Assembly (NCBI RefSeq): GCF_000722775.1
Contig: NZ_JPFZ01000013.1
Coordinates: forward strand, 62,001 to 126,000
Reading direction: 5' to 3'
Origin: Streptococcus mitis subsp. hohhotensis
Lineage (GTDB): Bacteria; Bacillota; Bacilli; Lactobacillales; Streptococcaceae
Length of the DNA: 64,000 bases
Of this stretch, positions 54,380-62,799 are shown one piece after another. The notes below the pieces were generated by a model, which had not been told where the DNA came from, made no database searches, and saw nothing but the letters and a program-made list of their open reading frames with translations. The position numbers and the translations under genes were made by a program. Positions within the stretch are counted from its first letter, which is position 1. Every line of letters starts with the position of its first letter.

Positions 54380-54585
54380 TTTTCAGCCCCTTTCTGTATC
54401 TGTTTTCCTAGAAATTGATTAGTGCTATTATACCATATTTCAGATAGGACAGAAAAGCAAGCACCACATAGGATCCAAATCCCTCCACATAGACAAAGTC
54501 CCTTGCCAGGTGTCGTAAAATAGTGTTTAATAAAGGTGTACAAGAAGTGATCACAATTTTGTATGAAAAACAAGGAGAGAAATTT

Positions 54586-55026
54586 ATGAAAGTAGAACTA
54601 CAGATTAGTGAAACTTACGAAGAGGAAAAGCTGATTGTTCAAGCACCTCAGCCGACAGATAAAGTCCAGAAAGTCATCGAGTTCGCAGAAAATCTTGACC
54701 GAAAAGAAAAAATCAAAGGTAAAATAGATAATCAGGTCTATCTCGTTGAGATTGGCAAGATTCAGCGCTTCTATATCGAGAATCGGAAGGTTCTAGCAGA
54801 AACGGCGAGTCAGACCTACAGCATTGATTTGCGACTCTATCAGGTCCTTGAAATTCTGCCAACCAATTTTATCCAAATTTCCCAATCAGAAATCATCAAT
54901 ATCGATTCCATCTCTCATCTCAAGCTCACCCCCAACGGCCTAGTAGAAATTTTCTTGAAAAATGAAAGCTTCACCTACTCTTCACGCCGTTACCTAAAAA
55001 CCATCAAGGAGAAATTAGAACTATGA
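54586..55026 (+). CDS. LytTR-domain transcriptional regulator
   Basis: 146 residues with a C-terminal LytTR DNA-binding domain (about 50-146; IQISQSEIINIDSI and SRRYLKTI). It lacks a receiver domain. The start at 54586 has AAGGAGAG upstream; a longer frame has no ribosome site. Its end overlaps the DUF3021 gene by four bases (ATGA). This is the two-gene LytTR regulatory system arrangement in which a membrane partner restrains the regulator, as in S. mutans HdrRM and BrsRM. Confidence 0.9.
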   Translation: MKVELQISETYEEEKLIVQAPQPTDKVQKVIEFAENLDRKEKIKGKIDNQVYLVEIGKIQRFYIENRKVLAETASQTYSIDLRLYQVLEILPTNFIQISQSEIINIDSISHLKLTPNGLVEIFLKNESFTYSSRRYLKTIKEKLEL

Positions 55027-55481
55027 AAAAACAAATCTTCCACGACGCAGCTACTGGTGTCCTCATCGGTCTCATCCTCTCTATCATCTTTTCACTCATT
55101 TATGCACCAAGTACCTACGCCCCGTTAAGTCCCGACTCTCTCATCGGACAAATGATGACTCAACATCAAGTTCACGGTGCCTTGGTCTTGCTCTACTGCA
55201 CTCTTATCTGGGCAGCCATTGGTATTCTCTTCAACTTTGGCAAACGATTATTCAGCCGTGACTGGAGCATGCTTCGTGCGACGCTTTCCCATTTCTTCCT
55301 CATGCTGGTTGGCTTTGTCCCACTAGCAACCCTAGCAGGTTGGTTCCCTTTCCACTGGTTCTTCTATCTCCAGCTCATTATCGAGTTTGCGATTGTCTAC
55401 CTCATCATTTGGACTATTTCCTATAAAAAAGCATCAAAAAAAGTAGACCATATCAATCAACTCTTGGAGCATAGAAAGTAA
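55023..55481 (+). CDS. DUF3021 family membrane protein
   Basis: 152 residues with four predicted membrane helices and a basic C-terminal tail. It overlaps the LytTR gene by four bases, so it is translationally coupled. By analogy with LytTR regulatory systems it may be the membrane-bound inhibitor; what signal releases the regulator is unknown. Confidence 0.85.
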   Translation: MKKQIFHDAATGVLIGLILSIIFSLIYAPSTYAPLSPDSLIGQMMTQHQVHGALVLLYCTLIWAAIGILFNFGKRLFSRDWSMLRATLSHFFLMLVGFVPLATLAGWFPFHWFFYLQLIIEFAIVYLIIWTISYKKASKKVDHINQLLEHRK

Positions 55482-55501
55482 GAACCTCATAATAAGCAAA
55501 T

Positions 55502-55530
55502 CCGAGAAAGAAACTTCTCGGTTTTTCTTT
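55502..55530 (+). terminator. Terminator of the LytTR/DUF3021 operon
   Basis: CCGAGAA (55502-55508) pairs with TTCTCGG (55515-55521), followed by TTTTTCTTT. Confidence 0.8.
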
Positions 55531-55617
55531 ATCCTGCTGCACCTTTCTATCATAGCGGTTATTTTCAGATCTTCTTTGTAAATTTTCTGTAATTTTCTAT
55601 CTTTTTTCAAAATATTC

Positions 55618-55646
55618 TTGCATTTTCCCAAAGTTTTTTGTAGAAT
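55618..55646 (+). promoter_or_regulatory. Promoter of the Nramp-fold gene
   Basis: TTGCAT (55618-55623), 17-base spacer, TAGAAT (55641-55646). Confidence 0.7.
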
Positions 55647-55696
55647 ATAGATTACATATCCAGATTATTCTGAAAATTCTAAAAGGAGCATCTATC

Positions 55697-56959
55697 ATGT
55701 CACAAGCTATTTCGTTAAATCAATCAACCTGGACAAGTAAACTAAAAGCAATGGGGCCTGGAATCCTAATGGCTTCTGCCGCTGTTGGTGGTTCTCACAT
55801 TGTATCTTCCACTCAAGCTGGTGGTTCTTATGGGTGGTCGCTACTCCTCTTGGTCATCTTAGCCAATGTCTTTAAATATCCATTTTTCCGTTTTGGTGCT
55901 GAATACACCGCTGATACTGGAAAGACTTTGGTTGAAGGTTATGCCGAAAAAGGAAAACTCTATCTCTGGATTTTCTTTATCCTCAATGTCTTTTCGGCTA
56001 TGGTCAACACAGCTGGTGTCGCCATTCTGTGCTCAGCTATCATCGCCAGTGCCTTCCCAATGATTGGACTTAGCATCACTCAGTGGTCCCTCATTCTCGT
56101 TGCAATCATTTGGGCTATGTTACTCTTTGGAGGCTACAAACTCTTAGACGGCATGGCAAAATGGATCATGTCAGCTTTGACCATTGCAACTGTTCTTGCA
56201 GTTATCATCGCGGCGATCAAGCATCCCGAATACAGCTCTGATTTTGTCGAGAAAACACCTTGGCAAATGGCAGCTCTACCCTTCATCGTCTCCCTCTTAG
56301 GATGGATGCCAGCTCCTATTGAAATTTCAGCTATCAATTCACTTTGGTCTGCTGAAAAGAAAAAGACCGTCAACTTTAACACCGAGGACGCTCTATTTGA
56401 CTTTAACGTTGGTTACATTGGAACAGCTATCCTAGCTGTGTTCTTTGTAGCACTGGGAGCATTGATTCAATATCCTACAGGGCAAGCAGTTGAAGCTGCT
56501 TCAGCCAAATACATCTCTCAATTCGTGGGCATGTATGCCTCTGTTCTTGGCGAGTGGTCCCGTTACTTGATTACCTTTATTGCCTTCCTGTGTATCTTTG
56601 GAACAGTTATTACTGTTATCGATGGTTACTCTCGTGTCAATCAGGAATCTCTCCGACTGCTAATCAGTCAAAAAGAAGACAGTAGTAAATCTTTGAACAT
56701 CTGGATGACCATCACTGCTATCATCGGTATCGTCATTATCAAGTTCTTCGCTGGTCAGGTTTCAACTATGCTTCGCTTTGCTATGATTGGTTCTTTCCTG
56801 ACAACACCTTTCTTCGCTCTTTTGAATTATGTCTTGGTAACGCGTGAAAACAAAAATCTTCCTTCTTGGCTCAAGCATCTTGCCATTGCAGGATTGATTT
56901 TCCTCTTTGGTTTCGCCATCTTCTTTATCTATGCACTTGCAATCGGAAAAGCAGGATAA
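55697..56959 (+). CDS. Nramp (SLC11)-fold transporter lacking the canonical metal motif
   Basis: 420 residues with 11 membrane helices. Overall it aligns with MntH, for example QAGGSYGW after helix 1. The helix-1 metal motif DPGN is replaced by GGSH (residues 31-34), and the helix-6 MPH reads MPA (Met204-Ala206). Without the Asp and Asn ligands, Mn2+/Fe2+ transport is doubtful. It may carry another substrate such as Mg2+, as in NRMT-type members. It is a single-gene unit followed by two BOX elements. Confidence 0.88.
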   Translation: MSQAISLNQSTWTSKLKAMGPGILMASAAVGGSHIVSSTQAGGSYGWSLLLLVILANVFKYPFFRFGAEYTADTGKTLVEGYAEKGKLYLWIFFILNVFSAMVNTAGVAILCSAIIASAFPMIGLSITQWSLILVAIIWAMLLFGGYKLLDGMAKWIMSALTIATVLAVIIAAIKHPEYSSDFVEKTPWQMAALPFIVSLLGWMPAPIEISAINSLWSAEKKKTVNFNTEDALFDFNVGYIGTAILAVFFVALGALIQYPTGQAVEAASAKYISQFVGMYASVLGEWSRYLITFIAFLCIFGTVITVIDGYSRVNQESLRLLISQKEDSSKSLNIWMTITAIIGIVIIKFFAGQVSTMLRFAMIGSFLTTPFFALLNYVLVTRENKNLPSWLKHLAIAGLIFLFGFAIFFIYALAIGKAG

Positions 56960-56983
56960 CTAACAAAGCGCGAGATGAAGATA

Positions 56984-57088
56984 ATACTCTTCGTAAATCA
57001 AATTCAAACCACGTCAACGTCGCCTTGCCGTACTCAAGTACAGCCTGCGGCTAGTTTCCTAGTTTGCTCTTTGATTTTCATTGAGTAT
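56984..57088. repeat. BOX element 2
   Basis: About 105 bp, with boxA-type ATACTCTTCG and the GTCAACGTCGCCTTGCCGTA core at one end and CTTTGATTTTCATTGAGTAT at the other. A slightly decayed copy. Confidence 0.85.
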
Positions 57089-57131
57089 AAGGTTTCATTT
57101 CAAGAGAAAATTCAGTAAATATTTCTATGAT

Positions 57132-57178
57132 AAAAAGCATAAGAACAAGGTTTTGAAGACCTGAACTTATGCTTTTTT
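57132..57178 (+). terminator. Terminator between the two BOX elements
   Basis: AAAAAGCATAAG and CTTATGCTTTTTT form a 12-bp stem around a 22-base loop, with T-runs usable on both strands. It ends the Nramp-fold gene, and perhaps nrdI. Confidence 0.8.
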
Positions 57179-57246
57179 ACGTTCTCAAAGACTGTTTATA
57201 CTCAAAAAACAGTTGAACAACTTCAACCACCTCTTATAAGAACTTT

Positions 57247-57359
57247 ATACTATTCGAAAATCTCTTCAAACCACATCAGCTCTATCTGCAACCTCAAAGC
57301 TGTGCTTTGAGCAACCTGCGACTAGCTTCCTAGTTTGCTCTTTGATTTTCATTAAGTAT
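57247..57359. repeat. BOX element 3
   Basis: About 113 bp, same orientation as BOX 2, containing CTGCAACCTCAAAGCTGTGC and ending TTTTCATTAAGTAT. It abuts the nrdI stop codon, so the nrdI mRNA 3' end lies in the BOX. Confidence 0.85.
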
Positions 57360-57829
57360 TAATTCTCTCTTTCCAACTCATACAAATCTGCGATAATTGC
57401 TGCGACATGTTTGATATCTCCCAGCATGCCTCGCATTTCAAAGTCAGCCAAGACAGGGAAACCAAAACGTTGACTGTATTGCTTGGCTGTCAGGCAGTAT
57501 TGATTATTAAAGTTACGATTTCCTGAGCCAACCACGCCAAAACACTTACTAGCATTGTCACCATAGGCGATAAAATCCCCCACTGGTGTTGTCAAAATCT
57601 CGACATCTCCGTTATCAACGCCATTCCCACCTTCTAGGTAGGTTGGCAAAAAAGCGACATAGGGATGGTCCATTTCATAGAAATCTTGGCCTTCCTTGAC
57701 CAAATCTTTGATATGAATCTTTTGAACCTCAATTCCCTCGTACTGGGACAAGAGATAGTCTTTCAAGCGTGTCACAAAACTCTCAGTATTGCCACTCAGA
57801 CTGATATAAACTAAAGAAATTGTCTTCAT
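57359..57829 (-). CDS. nrdI: Class Ib ribonucleotide reductase flavodoxin-like protein NrdI
   Basis: 156 residues, flavodoxin fold. The FMN loop is SLSGNTESF near residues 10-18, and GSGNRNFNNQYC carries the redox Cys-type region. It delivers an oxidant to assemble the dimanganese cofactor of NrdF. The start at 57829 has GGAGG five bases upstream; the longer frame is not coding. nrdE and nrdF are not in the window, so it stands alone with its own promoter. Confidence 0.93.
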   Translation of the reverse strand: MKTISLVYISLSGNTESFVTRLKDYLLSQYEGIEVQKIHIKDLVKEGQDFYEMDHPYVAFLPTYLEGGNGVDNGDVEILTTPVGDFIAYGDNASKCFGVVGSGNRNFNNQYCLTAKQYSQRFGFPVLADFEMRGMLGDIKHVAAIIADLYELEREN

Positions 57830-57862
57830 ATGTACCTCCATGATTTTATCTATAATCGAAAA

Positions 57863-57897
57863 AGAACTACCAAGATTGTAACTTGATAGCTCTTTTT
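57863..57897 (-). terminator. Terminator of the yesL-HK-RR operon, overlapping the nrdI promoter
   Basis: On the minus strand CTATCAAG pairs with CTTGGTAG (one G-T), followed by TTCTTTTTCG. The nrdI -10 and spacer lie inside the stem and loop. Confidence 0.6.
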
Positions 57898-57903
57898 TGT
57901 CAA
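57875..57903 (-). promoter_or_regulatory. nrdI promoter
   Basis: TTGACA (57898-57903), 17-base spacer, TACAAT (57875-57880) on the minus strand, near consensus. Confidence 0.8.
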
Positions 57904-57906
57904 TAC

Positions 57907-58443
57907 TTAAGCAACTTCTTCTGTTTCCTCTTCTGCCAAGGCTTTCTGTTGTCGCCACATCTTATAGAAGACAAGGGCTAGGAAGAGAATATTGATGACG
58001 ATATAGAAAATGCTGACAGCTTTTGAACCAATACTCATTGTCAAACGCATAGTCTCATCTTGAACCAACTGCACAGCGTCCTGTAAACCAACATAGCCAT
58101 AAATCGAACCGATAATAGCTAACAAAACATAGCCAACATAAGTATAGTTTGCATATTGCAAATTCTTACGAATAAGGAAGACAATCGCTACTACAACTAA
58201 AATAGCAGATAGCACAATCAAAGCAACATTAAAAATAGAATGAGATATTTCTGCCACTCTATAGCTATAATTAATGCTATCTTCTACCTGCTGAGCACTG
58301 ACCCCTGCAACCTGTTTCTGAGCGGCAGCGGAACGAAGGACTTCTTTGCTAGGTATGGGACCCAACATTCCAAACAGAGATGAAACTGAAATAAGAGCAG
58401 ACAAGATTAGCAAGACCCATAGATAAATCGGTTTCTTTTTCAT
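57907..58443 (-). CDS. Four-helix membrane protein of the two-component operon
   Basis: 178 residues starting MKKKPIYLWVLLILS, with four membrane helices and an acidic Glu-rich tail. The first outer loop of about 45 residues is Gln/Ser/Val-rich. The start at 58443 has AGGAGG upstream. It lies 60 bases after the response regulator and is the last gene of the operon. No family recognised; it may modulate the sensor kinase or be a target. Confidence 0.8.
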   Translation of the reverse strand: MKKKPIYLWVLLILSALISVSSLFGMLGPIPSKEVLRSAAAQKQVAGVSAQQVEDSINYSYRVAEISHSIFNVALIVLSAILVVVAIVFLIRKNLQYANYTYVGYVLLAIIGSIYGYVGLQDAVQLVQDETMRLTMSIGSKAVSIFYIVINILFLALVFYKMWRQQKALAEEETEEVA

Positions 58444-58503
58444 GATAGAACCTCCTGATGTTATTATTGATATTATAGCACCTTTTGTAAGGGAATACAA
58501 GTC

Positions 58504-59790
58504 TTATAGTATCGTTTCTACCTGTTTTCGGTAGGCTTTTGGTGATTTTCCGCACAATTTTCGGAACACTTTATAGAAATATCCCACGTTACTGTAACCA
58601 ACAGCATAACAAATATCTTCGATACTGTCACTGGTTGAAAGTAAGAGCTGCTGGGCAGCCTTAATGCGTTGTTTATTTAGTAACTCTGCGAAGGTAGAAT
58701 TGGTTTCTCGCTTAATCAACTGACCCAGATAGACAGGATTGATAAAAAGATCCTTACTGATATCCTTGAGGGAAAGTTCTTTCTGATAATCACGCCCAAT
58801 GACTTCCAGCACACTGACCACATTTTCATTCATACGATATTGCCCAAAGAATCGAGTCAGAGTTTCCTTGATATAAGGAACCAATTCATCGAAGGATTGA
58901 ATAGCATGAATCGTTTTGACGATATTCGTCATATCATCAGCTTTGAGATGTTCAAACAAGTGGAAAACATCCATGACAAACTGGATAAAAAGCTGTTTGG
59001 TAATCGGAACACGCGGCGTATTTTCAAGAACCACCTTCTCCAAGAGGTTTAACTCTTCCACGATTTGATTGAGATTCCCCTGAATGATAACCCTATAAAT
59101 CGGTTCGTAGTAGGCAAATAGACTCTGAGACTGTTGTAGATTTACAGAGCCGTAAAAGAGGGCTTTCTCAGCATTCAACTTCCAGCGTTCAAAGTGTTCT
59201 TGATAGGGAGCTTCAAAGGGAGTAACGACTAAACCATCTAGGGGTTGATCAGAAATAAAAATCTGCCAGTCTTGACCCAAGACATAGTAGGGAATGGTGA
59301 AGGAACCTTGCTTTTCCTTGGATAGACCTATCCACCAATTCTCCTTACCTCCTAAATAACTGACAAATCCAGCATCGTCTAAATCTTGACTGAGAGTCTG
59401 ACTTTTCTTTCTTCTCTCTCCAAGCTGACCTGCAATCTTCTCCAGCAGATTTCCTAACTCTACCTTATCAACAGGCTTAACCAGATAGTCCACCACACTA
59501 AGGTTCATAGCTCTTTTTACATAATCAAACTCCTGATAACCTGAGAGCAGGATATAGGCAGCATCTGGTAAGATTTCTTTCATTTCCCGAATCATATCAA
59601 GCCCTGTTTTGTCGGGCATATTGACATCTGAAATGATGACATCGACGGGATTTTCCTGAACATATTCTAGGGCTTCATCGGCATGACTGGCTGTTGCGAC
59701 GACCTCCATATCCCACTTATCAAAGGGAATCAAACGTTTCAGACCTTCTGTCACCATGTACTCATCATCTACTAATAATACTTTATACAT
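58504..59790 (-). CDS. YesN-type response regulator (RR07-like)
   Basis: 428 residues. Receiver domain about 1-120 with the VDDEYMV acidic residues and phosphoacceptor Asp in IISDVNMPDKTG near residue 55. A long linker precedes the C-terminal AraC helix-turn-helix pair (about 330-425). It partners the kinase upstream (11-base gap). The place matches pneumococcal TCS07, reported to control N-glycan use; that is memory of a related strain. Confidence 0.92.
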   Translation of the reverse strand: MYKVLLVDDEYMVTEGLKRLIPFDKWDMEVVATASHADEALEYVQENPVDVIISDVNMPDKTGLDMIREMKEILPDAAYILLSGYQEFDYVKRAMNLSVVDYLVKPVDKVELGNLLEKIAGQLGERRKKSQTLSQDLDDAGFVSYLGGKENWWIGLSKEKQGSFTIPYYVLGQDWQIFISDQPLDGLVVTPFEAPYQEHFERWKLNAEKALFYGSVNLQQSQSLFAYYEPIYRVIIQGNLNQIVEELNLLEKVVLENTPRVPITKQLFIQFVMDVFHLFEHLKADDMTNIVKTIHAIQSFDELVPYIKETLTRFFGQYRMNENVVSVLEVIGRDYQKELSLKDISKDLFINPVYLGQLIKRETNSTFAELLNKQRIKAAQQLLLSTSDSIEDICYAVGYSNVGYFYKVFRKLCGKSPKAYRKQVETIL

Positions 59791-59801
59791 TTTCTCCCTT
59801 T

Positions 59802-61472
59802 CTACTCATCTTGAATTGTAATACGATACTGAACACCGGCTTGCTCTGTAGACTCTATAGTAATGGCATAGCGGTCCCCAAAATAGAGCACAAAACGCTC
59901 ATGGACATTGGCAATCCCGATAGACTGCCTTTTTGCACTATAGCTTGCCTGGTGTTCAAAATGTCTCTGACTTAATTTTTCTCGGATATTTGCCAGCTTT
60001 TCAGCCGACATTCCACGGCCATTATCGACCACTAAAATTTCCACAAAACCATCTCGTTTAAGAGCCTTGATGCTAATCACATTATCTGTCCGTCTATGGT
60101 CAACACCATGCGCGAAATAGTTTTCTACCAGCGGTTGCAAGGTAAACTTGGGAATCTTCATATTCTCTAACTCTGGATCTATCTTGAAACCATAGGCAAT
60201 GGACTTGGGATAGCGAACCATGCAGAGATAGCTGTATTTACGGCAAAATTCTAATTCCTGTTTGAGAAGAGTTTCTCTTTCGTCGGAAATATTGTTACGC
60301 AAGAGACTACTGAACTCATAAATGATATCCGCCAACTCGTCTTGACTCTGCATAACTGCATACATGCGCAAGAATTCCAGCGTATTATACATGAAATGAG
60401 GATTGATTTGCGCCTGCAGGGCTCGCATATTGGCATCTTTTTGACTAAGCTCTAACTGGTAAATATCATGGATGTTCTTTTCCAATCGATCCAACATATC
60501 ATTGGTGGTCTCCGCGATTAAGAGCAATTCCTGATCCTTTTCAAGTGTGTCAATACGAAGACCTTCCTCTCCTTGGGCAATAGCTTGGATGGAATCCACC
60601 AAATCCACTACCTGCTTTTGATAATTAGCAAATGTCTGCCTCAAAGTCAGATAGAGAATGACAATAAAGAGAAGGCTCAAGCCCACAATCAAAGCAGAGC
60701 TGGTCACCGTTCCTTGTAAAACAAAATTTTTGGGAACTGCCACCTGAACCTGATAGCCATGAGAGGTCACACCGACAAACCAGTTCTCATGTTCCCTATC
60801 GACCCTCTCACCAATATGAAAAATCTCCGTATCAAATGGTGATGTCACAGTAACAGCCATCGGGATATGACCTCGGGTATTGTCTACAGCATGGTATAAG
60901 ATTTCTGGATCCAAGGAAATATAAACAACCCCTATAGATTGATCCGTCGCTGGATCTAAAATAGGAACTCCAAAACTATTGGCCTCCGGTTTAAAGCCTT
61001 CCGCAAGTACCGAATGACCCCCTCTCTCATTTCTGCTCGAAACATAAACTTCTTTAAAGTCCTGCAAGACGATTGCAACACCCGTTATATAGTCATTCTG
61101 AACATATAGGTCATCGATATTTTCATACAGAGAAATAGAAGTTGACGAAGCTGCTTGATGCTCCAACAGCCAATAAAAATACTCAGAAGTTGACAGGCTA
61201 AAGTACTTATAAACCCCTTGTATACGGTCTTGATTGGCTACTAAATCTTGCGCTAGCTGGGCTGATTCGCGATAATAATACTCCACCTCTTCGACTGTTC
61301 GAGTGGTTACACGCTGGGCTACTCTCTGAGCTTCCTTTTCCCGTGAATCCCAGTCAGCATAGGAGAGTAAGATTGCAAAACTCGCAATAATAATCATCAT
61401 AACTGAACTGTAGGTTCTCAGAAGCGTATGTAGCCAAAACTGCTTCATTCTATTTTGTCGCCAATTTTTCAT
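59802..61472 (-). CDS. YesM-type sensor histidine kinase (HK07-like)
   Basis: 556 residues. Membrane helix near 20-40, an outer dCACHE-like sensor (about 45-275), a second helix (about 277-297), a HAMP linker, and the QINPHFMYNTLEF phosphoacceptor box near residue 370. The ATPase has DNGRGM. The start at 61472 (MKNWRQ) is the best of three; it overlaps the yesL-like gene by 23 bases. It should phosphorylate the adjacent regulator in response to an outer carbohydrate signal (inference). Confidence 0.9.
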   Translation of the reverse strand: MKNWRQNRMKQFWLHTLLRTYSSVMMIIIASFAILLSYADWDSREKEAQRVAQRVTTRTVEEVEYYYRESAQLAQDLVANQDRIQGVYKYFSLSTSEYFYWLLEHQAASSTSISLYENIDDLYVQNDYITGVAIVLQDFKEVYVSSRNERGGHSVLAEGFKPEANSFGVPILDPATDQSIGVVYISLDPEILYHAVDNTRGHIPMAVTVTSPFDTEIFHIGERVDREHENWFVGVTSHGYQVQVAVPKNFVLQGTVTSSALIVGLSLLFIVILYLTLRQTFANYQKQVVDLVDSIQAIAQGEEGLRIDTLEKDQELLLIAETTNDMLDRLEKNIHDIYQLELSQKDANMRALQAQINPHFMYNTLEFLRMYAVMQSQDELADIIYEFSSLLRNNISDERETLLKQELEFCRKYSYLCMVRYPKSIAYGFKIDPELENMKIPKFTLQPLVENYFAHGVDHRRTDNVISIKALKRDGFVEILVVDNGRGMSAEKLANIREKLSQRHFEHQASYSAKRQSIGIANVHERFVLYFGDRYAITIESTEQAGVQYRITIQDE

Positions 61473-62064
61473 GGATACTTTCATAGACCGGTTCCAACAT
61501 ATCACTGATAAAGAAATGCCACATCCCAATTCCTACAAAGAAAAGTAGAGCAGGCATATAGTAACCAATTGCCACAAGTAGCACTGTCCCAAGGAGAACC
61601 TTGGCCACAGCTGCTAGACTCATAAAGATGCCAATCAAGGATAGTTTGAGACTATTTCGATAGGACAAATCAAAATAAACTTGTAATTTCAAAGACACTG
61701 TATAGGCCAAAAAGATCAGGGCAACTACTAGGACATTCAAAAAGGTCGCAATCAAATGAATAATAGTCTGATGAGGCAATTGCACCAAGAGATACAAGCC
61801 ATAAACCAAAACTAGATCCACTCCTAAAAAACTATAGAAAATCAGGTTGCTTGAGACAAAATTTTGCTTGTAAAGAGACCAAGCCTCCTTCAAACTGTAT
61901 TCCCGAAAGCTATAACCATGTTCTGCATATAGGCTCATCAAGGTGGCACTAGCCGGCGCTAGACCAAGGATAATCCCTCCTGCTAAAGTTAATAGCCAAA
62001 AGAAGGCTGTCGCAATCATCCCTAAAAAGAAACGATTAAAGACAAAGTCTAAAAATCTCCCCAT
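61450..62064 (-). CDS. DUF624 (YesL) family membrane protein
   Basis: 204 residues with five membrane helices starting MGRFLDFVFNRFFLGM. YesL-like proteins accompany YesMN regulators and carbohydrate ABC systems. It opens the operon yesL-HK-RR-membrane protein; its end overlaps the kinase gene. GGGGG precedes the ATG. Confidence 0.9.
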   Translation of the reverse strand: MGRFLDFVFNRFFLGMIATAFFWLLTLAGGIILGLAPASATLMSLYAEHGYSFREYSLKEAWSLYKQNFVSSNLIFYSFLGVDLVLVYGLYLLVQLPHQTIIHLIATFLNVLVVALIFLAYTVSLKLQVYFDLSYRNSLKLSLIGIFMSLAAVAKVLLGTVLLVAIGYYMPALLFFVGIGMWHFFISDMLEPVYESIHEKLATK

Positions 62065-62093
62065 GATATCCCCCTAAAAATAACTATGAAACT

Positions 62094-62099
62094 ATTATA
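62094..62099 (-). promoter_or_regulatory. -10 of the yesL-HK-RR operon
   Basis: TATAAT on the minus strand, 30 bases before the yesL start; a TTTTGA lies 17 bases further upstream. Confidence 0.55.
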
Positions 62100-62104
62100 T
62101 CATA

Positions 62105-62119
62105 TTTCAAGCGTTTTCA
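62105..62119 (-). promoter_or_regulatory. Candidate cre site in the yesL promoter
   Basis: TGAAAACGCTTGAAA on the minus strand agrees with the cre consensus except at two positions of the second half. It lies between -35 and -10, where CcpA binding would block polymerase. Confidence 0.4.
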
Positions 62120-62136
62120 AAAACTTCTAGTATCCA

Positions 62137-62165
62137 TTTACAATCCCACCAAACCATGGTAAAAT
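62137..62165 (+). promoter_or_regulatory. Promoter of the ECF S-component gene
   Basis: TTTACA (62137-62142), 17-base spacer, TAAAAT (62160-62165) with a TGG extension. Confidence 0.65.
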
Positions 62166-62198
62166 GAGAATTGTGAAAAAATTATCAGGAGACAATTC

Positions 62199-62768
62199 AT
62201 GAAGAAATCTATCTTAACTACACTGCTTTTTGCAGTTCTTTACTTCCTCTGCATGGGGATTGGTGTCCTTTTGGGCAATCTCTTTGACCAAGCTGGAAAC
62301 ATGTTTTATGCGCCTGCCTTTACTGCCCTTGTCGGCGGTAGCGTCTATATGATCCTAGTCGCAAAAGTTCCGCGCTTTGGAGCCATTACCACTATCGGCC
62401 TTGTCATTGCCCTCTTTTTCTTGGGAACTAAACACGGTGCCGGTGCCTTCCTTCCTGGAATTATCTGTGGCCTCCTAGCAGATGGAGTAGCTAAACTCGG
62501 AAAATACAAGGACCAAACAAAAAACCTCCTTTCTTTCCTTATTTTTGCCTTTAGTACAACAGGACCAATCTTGCTTATGTGGATTACTCCCAAAGCCTAT
62601 ATGGCTACCCTTCTGGCAAGAGGAAAATCGCAAGAATATATCGACCGTATCATGGTCGCACCAAACCCTGGAACCGTCCTTCTATTTATCGCAAGTATTG
62701 TCATCGGAGCCCTAGTGGGTGCTTTGATTGGACAAGCCTTGAGTAAAAAATTGGCACAAAAAATCTGA
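62199..62768 (+). CDS. MptD/Trep_Strep-family ECF transporter S component
   Basis: 189 residues with about six membrane helices. GTKHGAGAFLPG and the C-terminal IVIGALVGALIGQALSKK are typical of the Trep_Strep S-component family, which pairs with a shared EcfAAT energising module encoded elsewhere. The vitamin or other ligand is unknown. AGGAGA precedes the ATG; transcribed alone. Confidence 0.85.
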   Translation: MKKSILTTLLFAVLYFLCMGIGVLLGNLFDQAGNMFYAPAFTALVGGSVYMILVAKVPRFGAITTIGLVIALFFLGTKHGAGAFLPGIICGLLADGVAKLGKYKDQTKNLLSFLIFAFSTTGPILLMWITPKAYMATLLARGKSQEYIDRIMVAPNPGTVLLFIASIVIGALVGALIGQALSKKLAQKI

Positions 62769-62773
62769 TTACT

Positions 62774-62799
62774 AAAAAAGAGCCACACGGCTCTTTTTT
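62774..62799. terminator. Bidirectional terminator between the ECF and metI genes
   Basis: AAAAAAGAGCC and GGCTCTTTTTT form an 11-bp stem with an ACAC loop, with T-runs for both converging genes. Confidence 0.9.

Noticed and set aside
54509-54540. GGTGT repeats as a LytTR direct-repeat operator
   Set aside because: Two GGTGT words 26 bases apart differ from the usual spacing and are too short to support.
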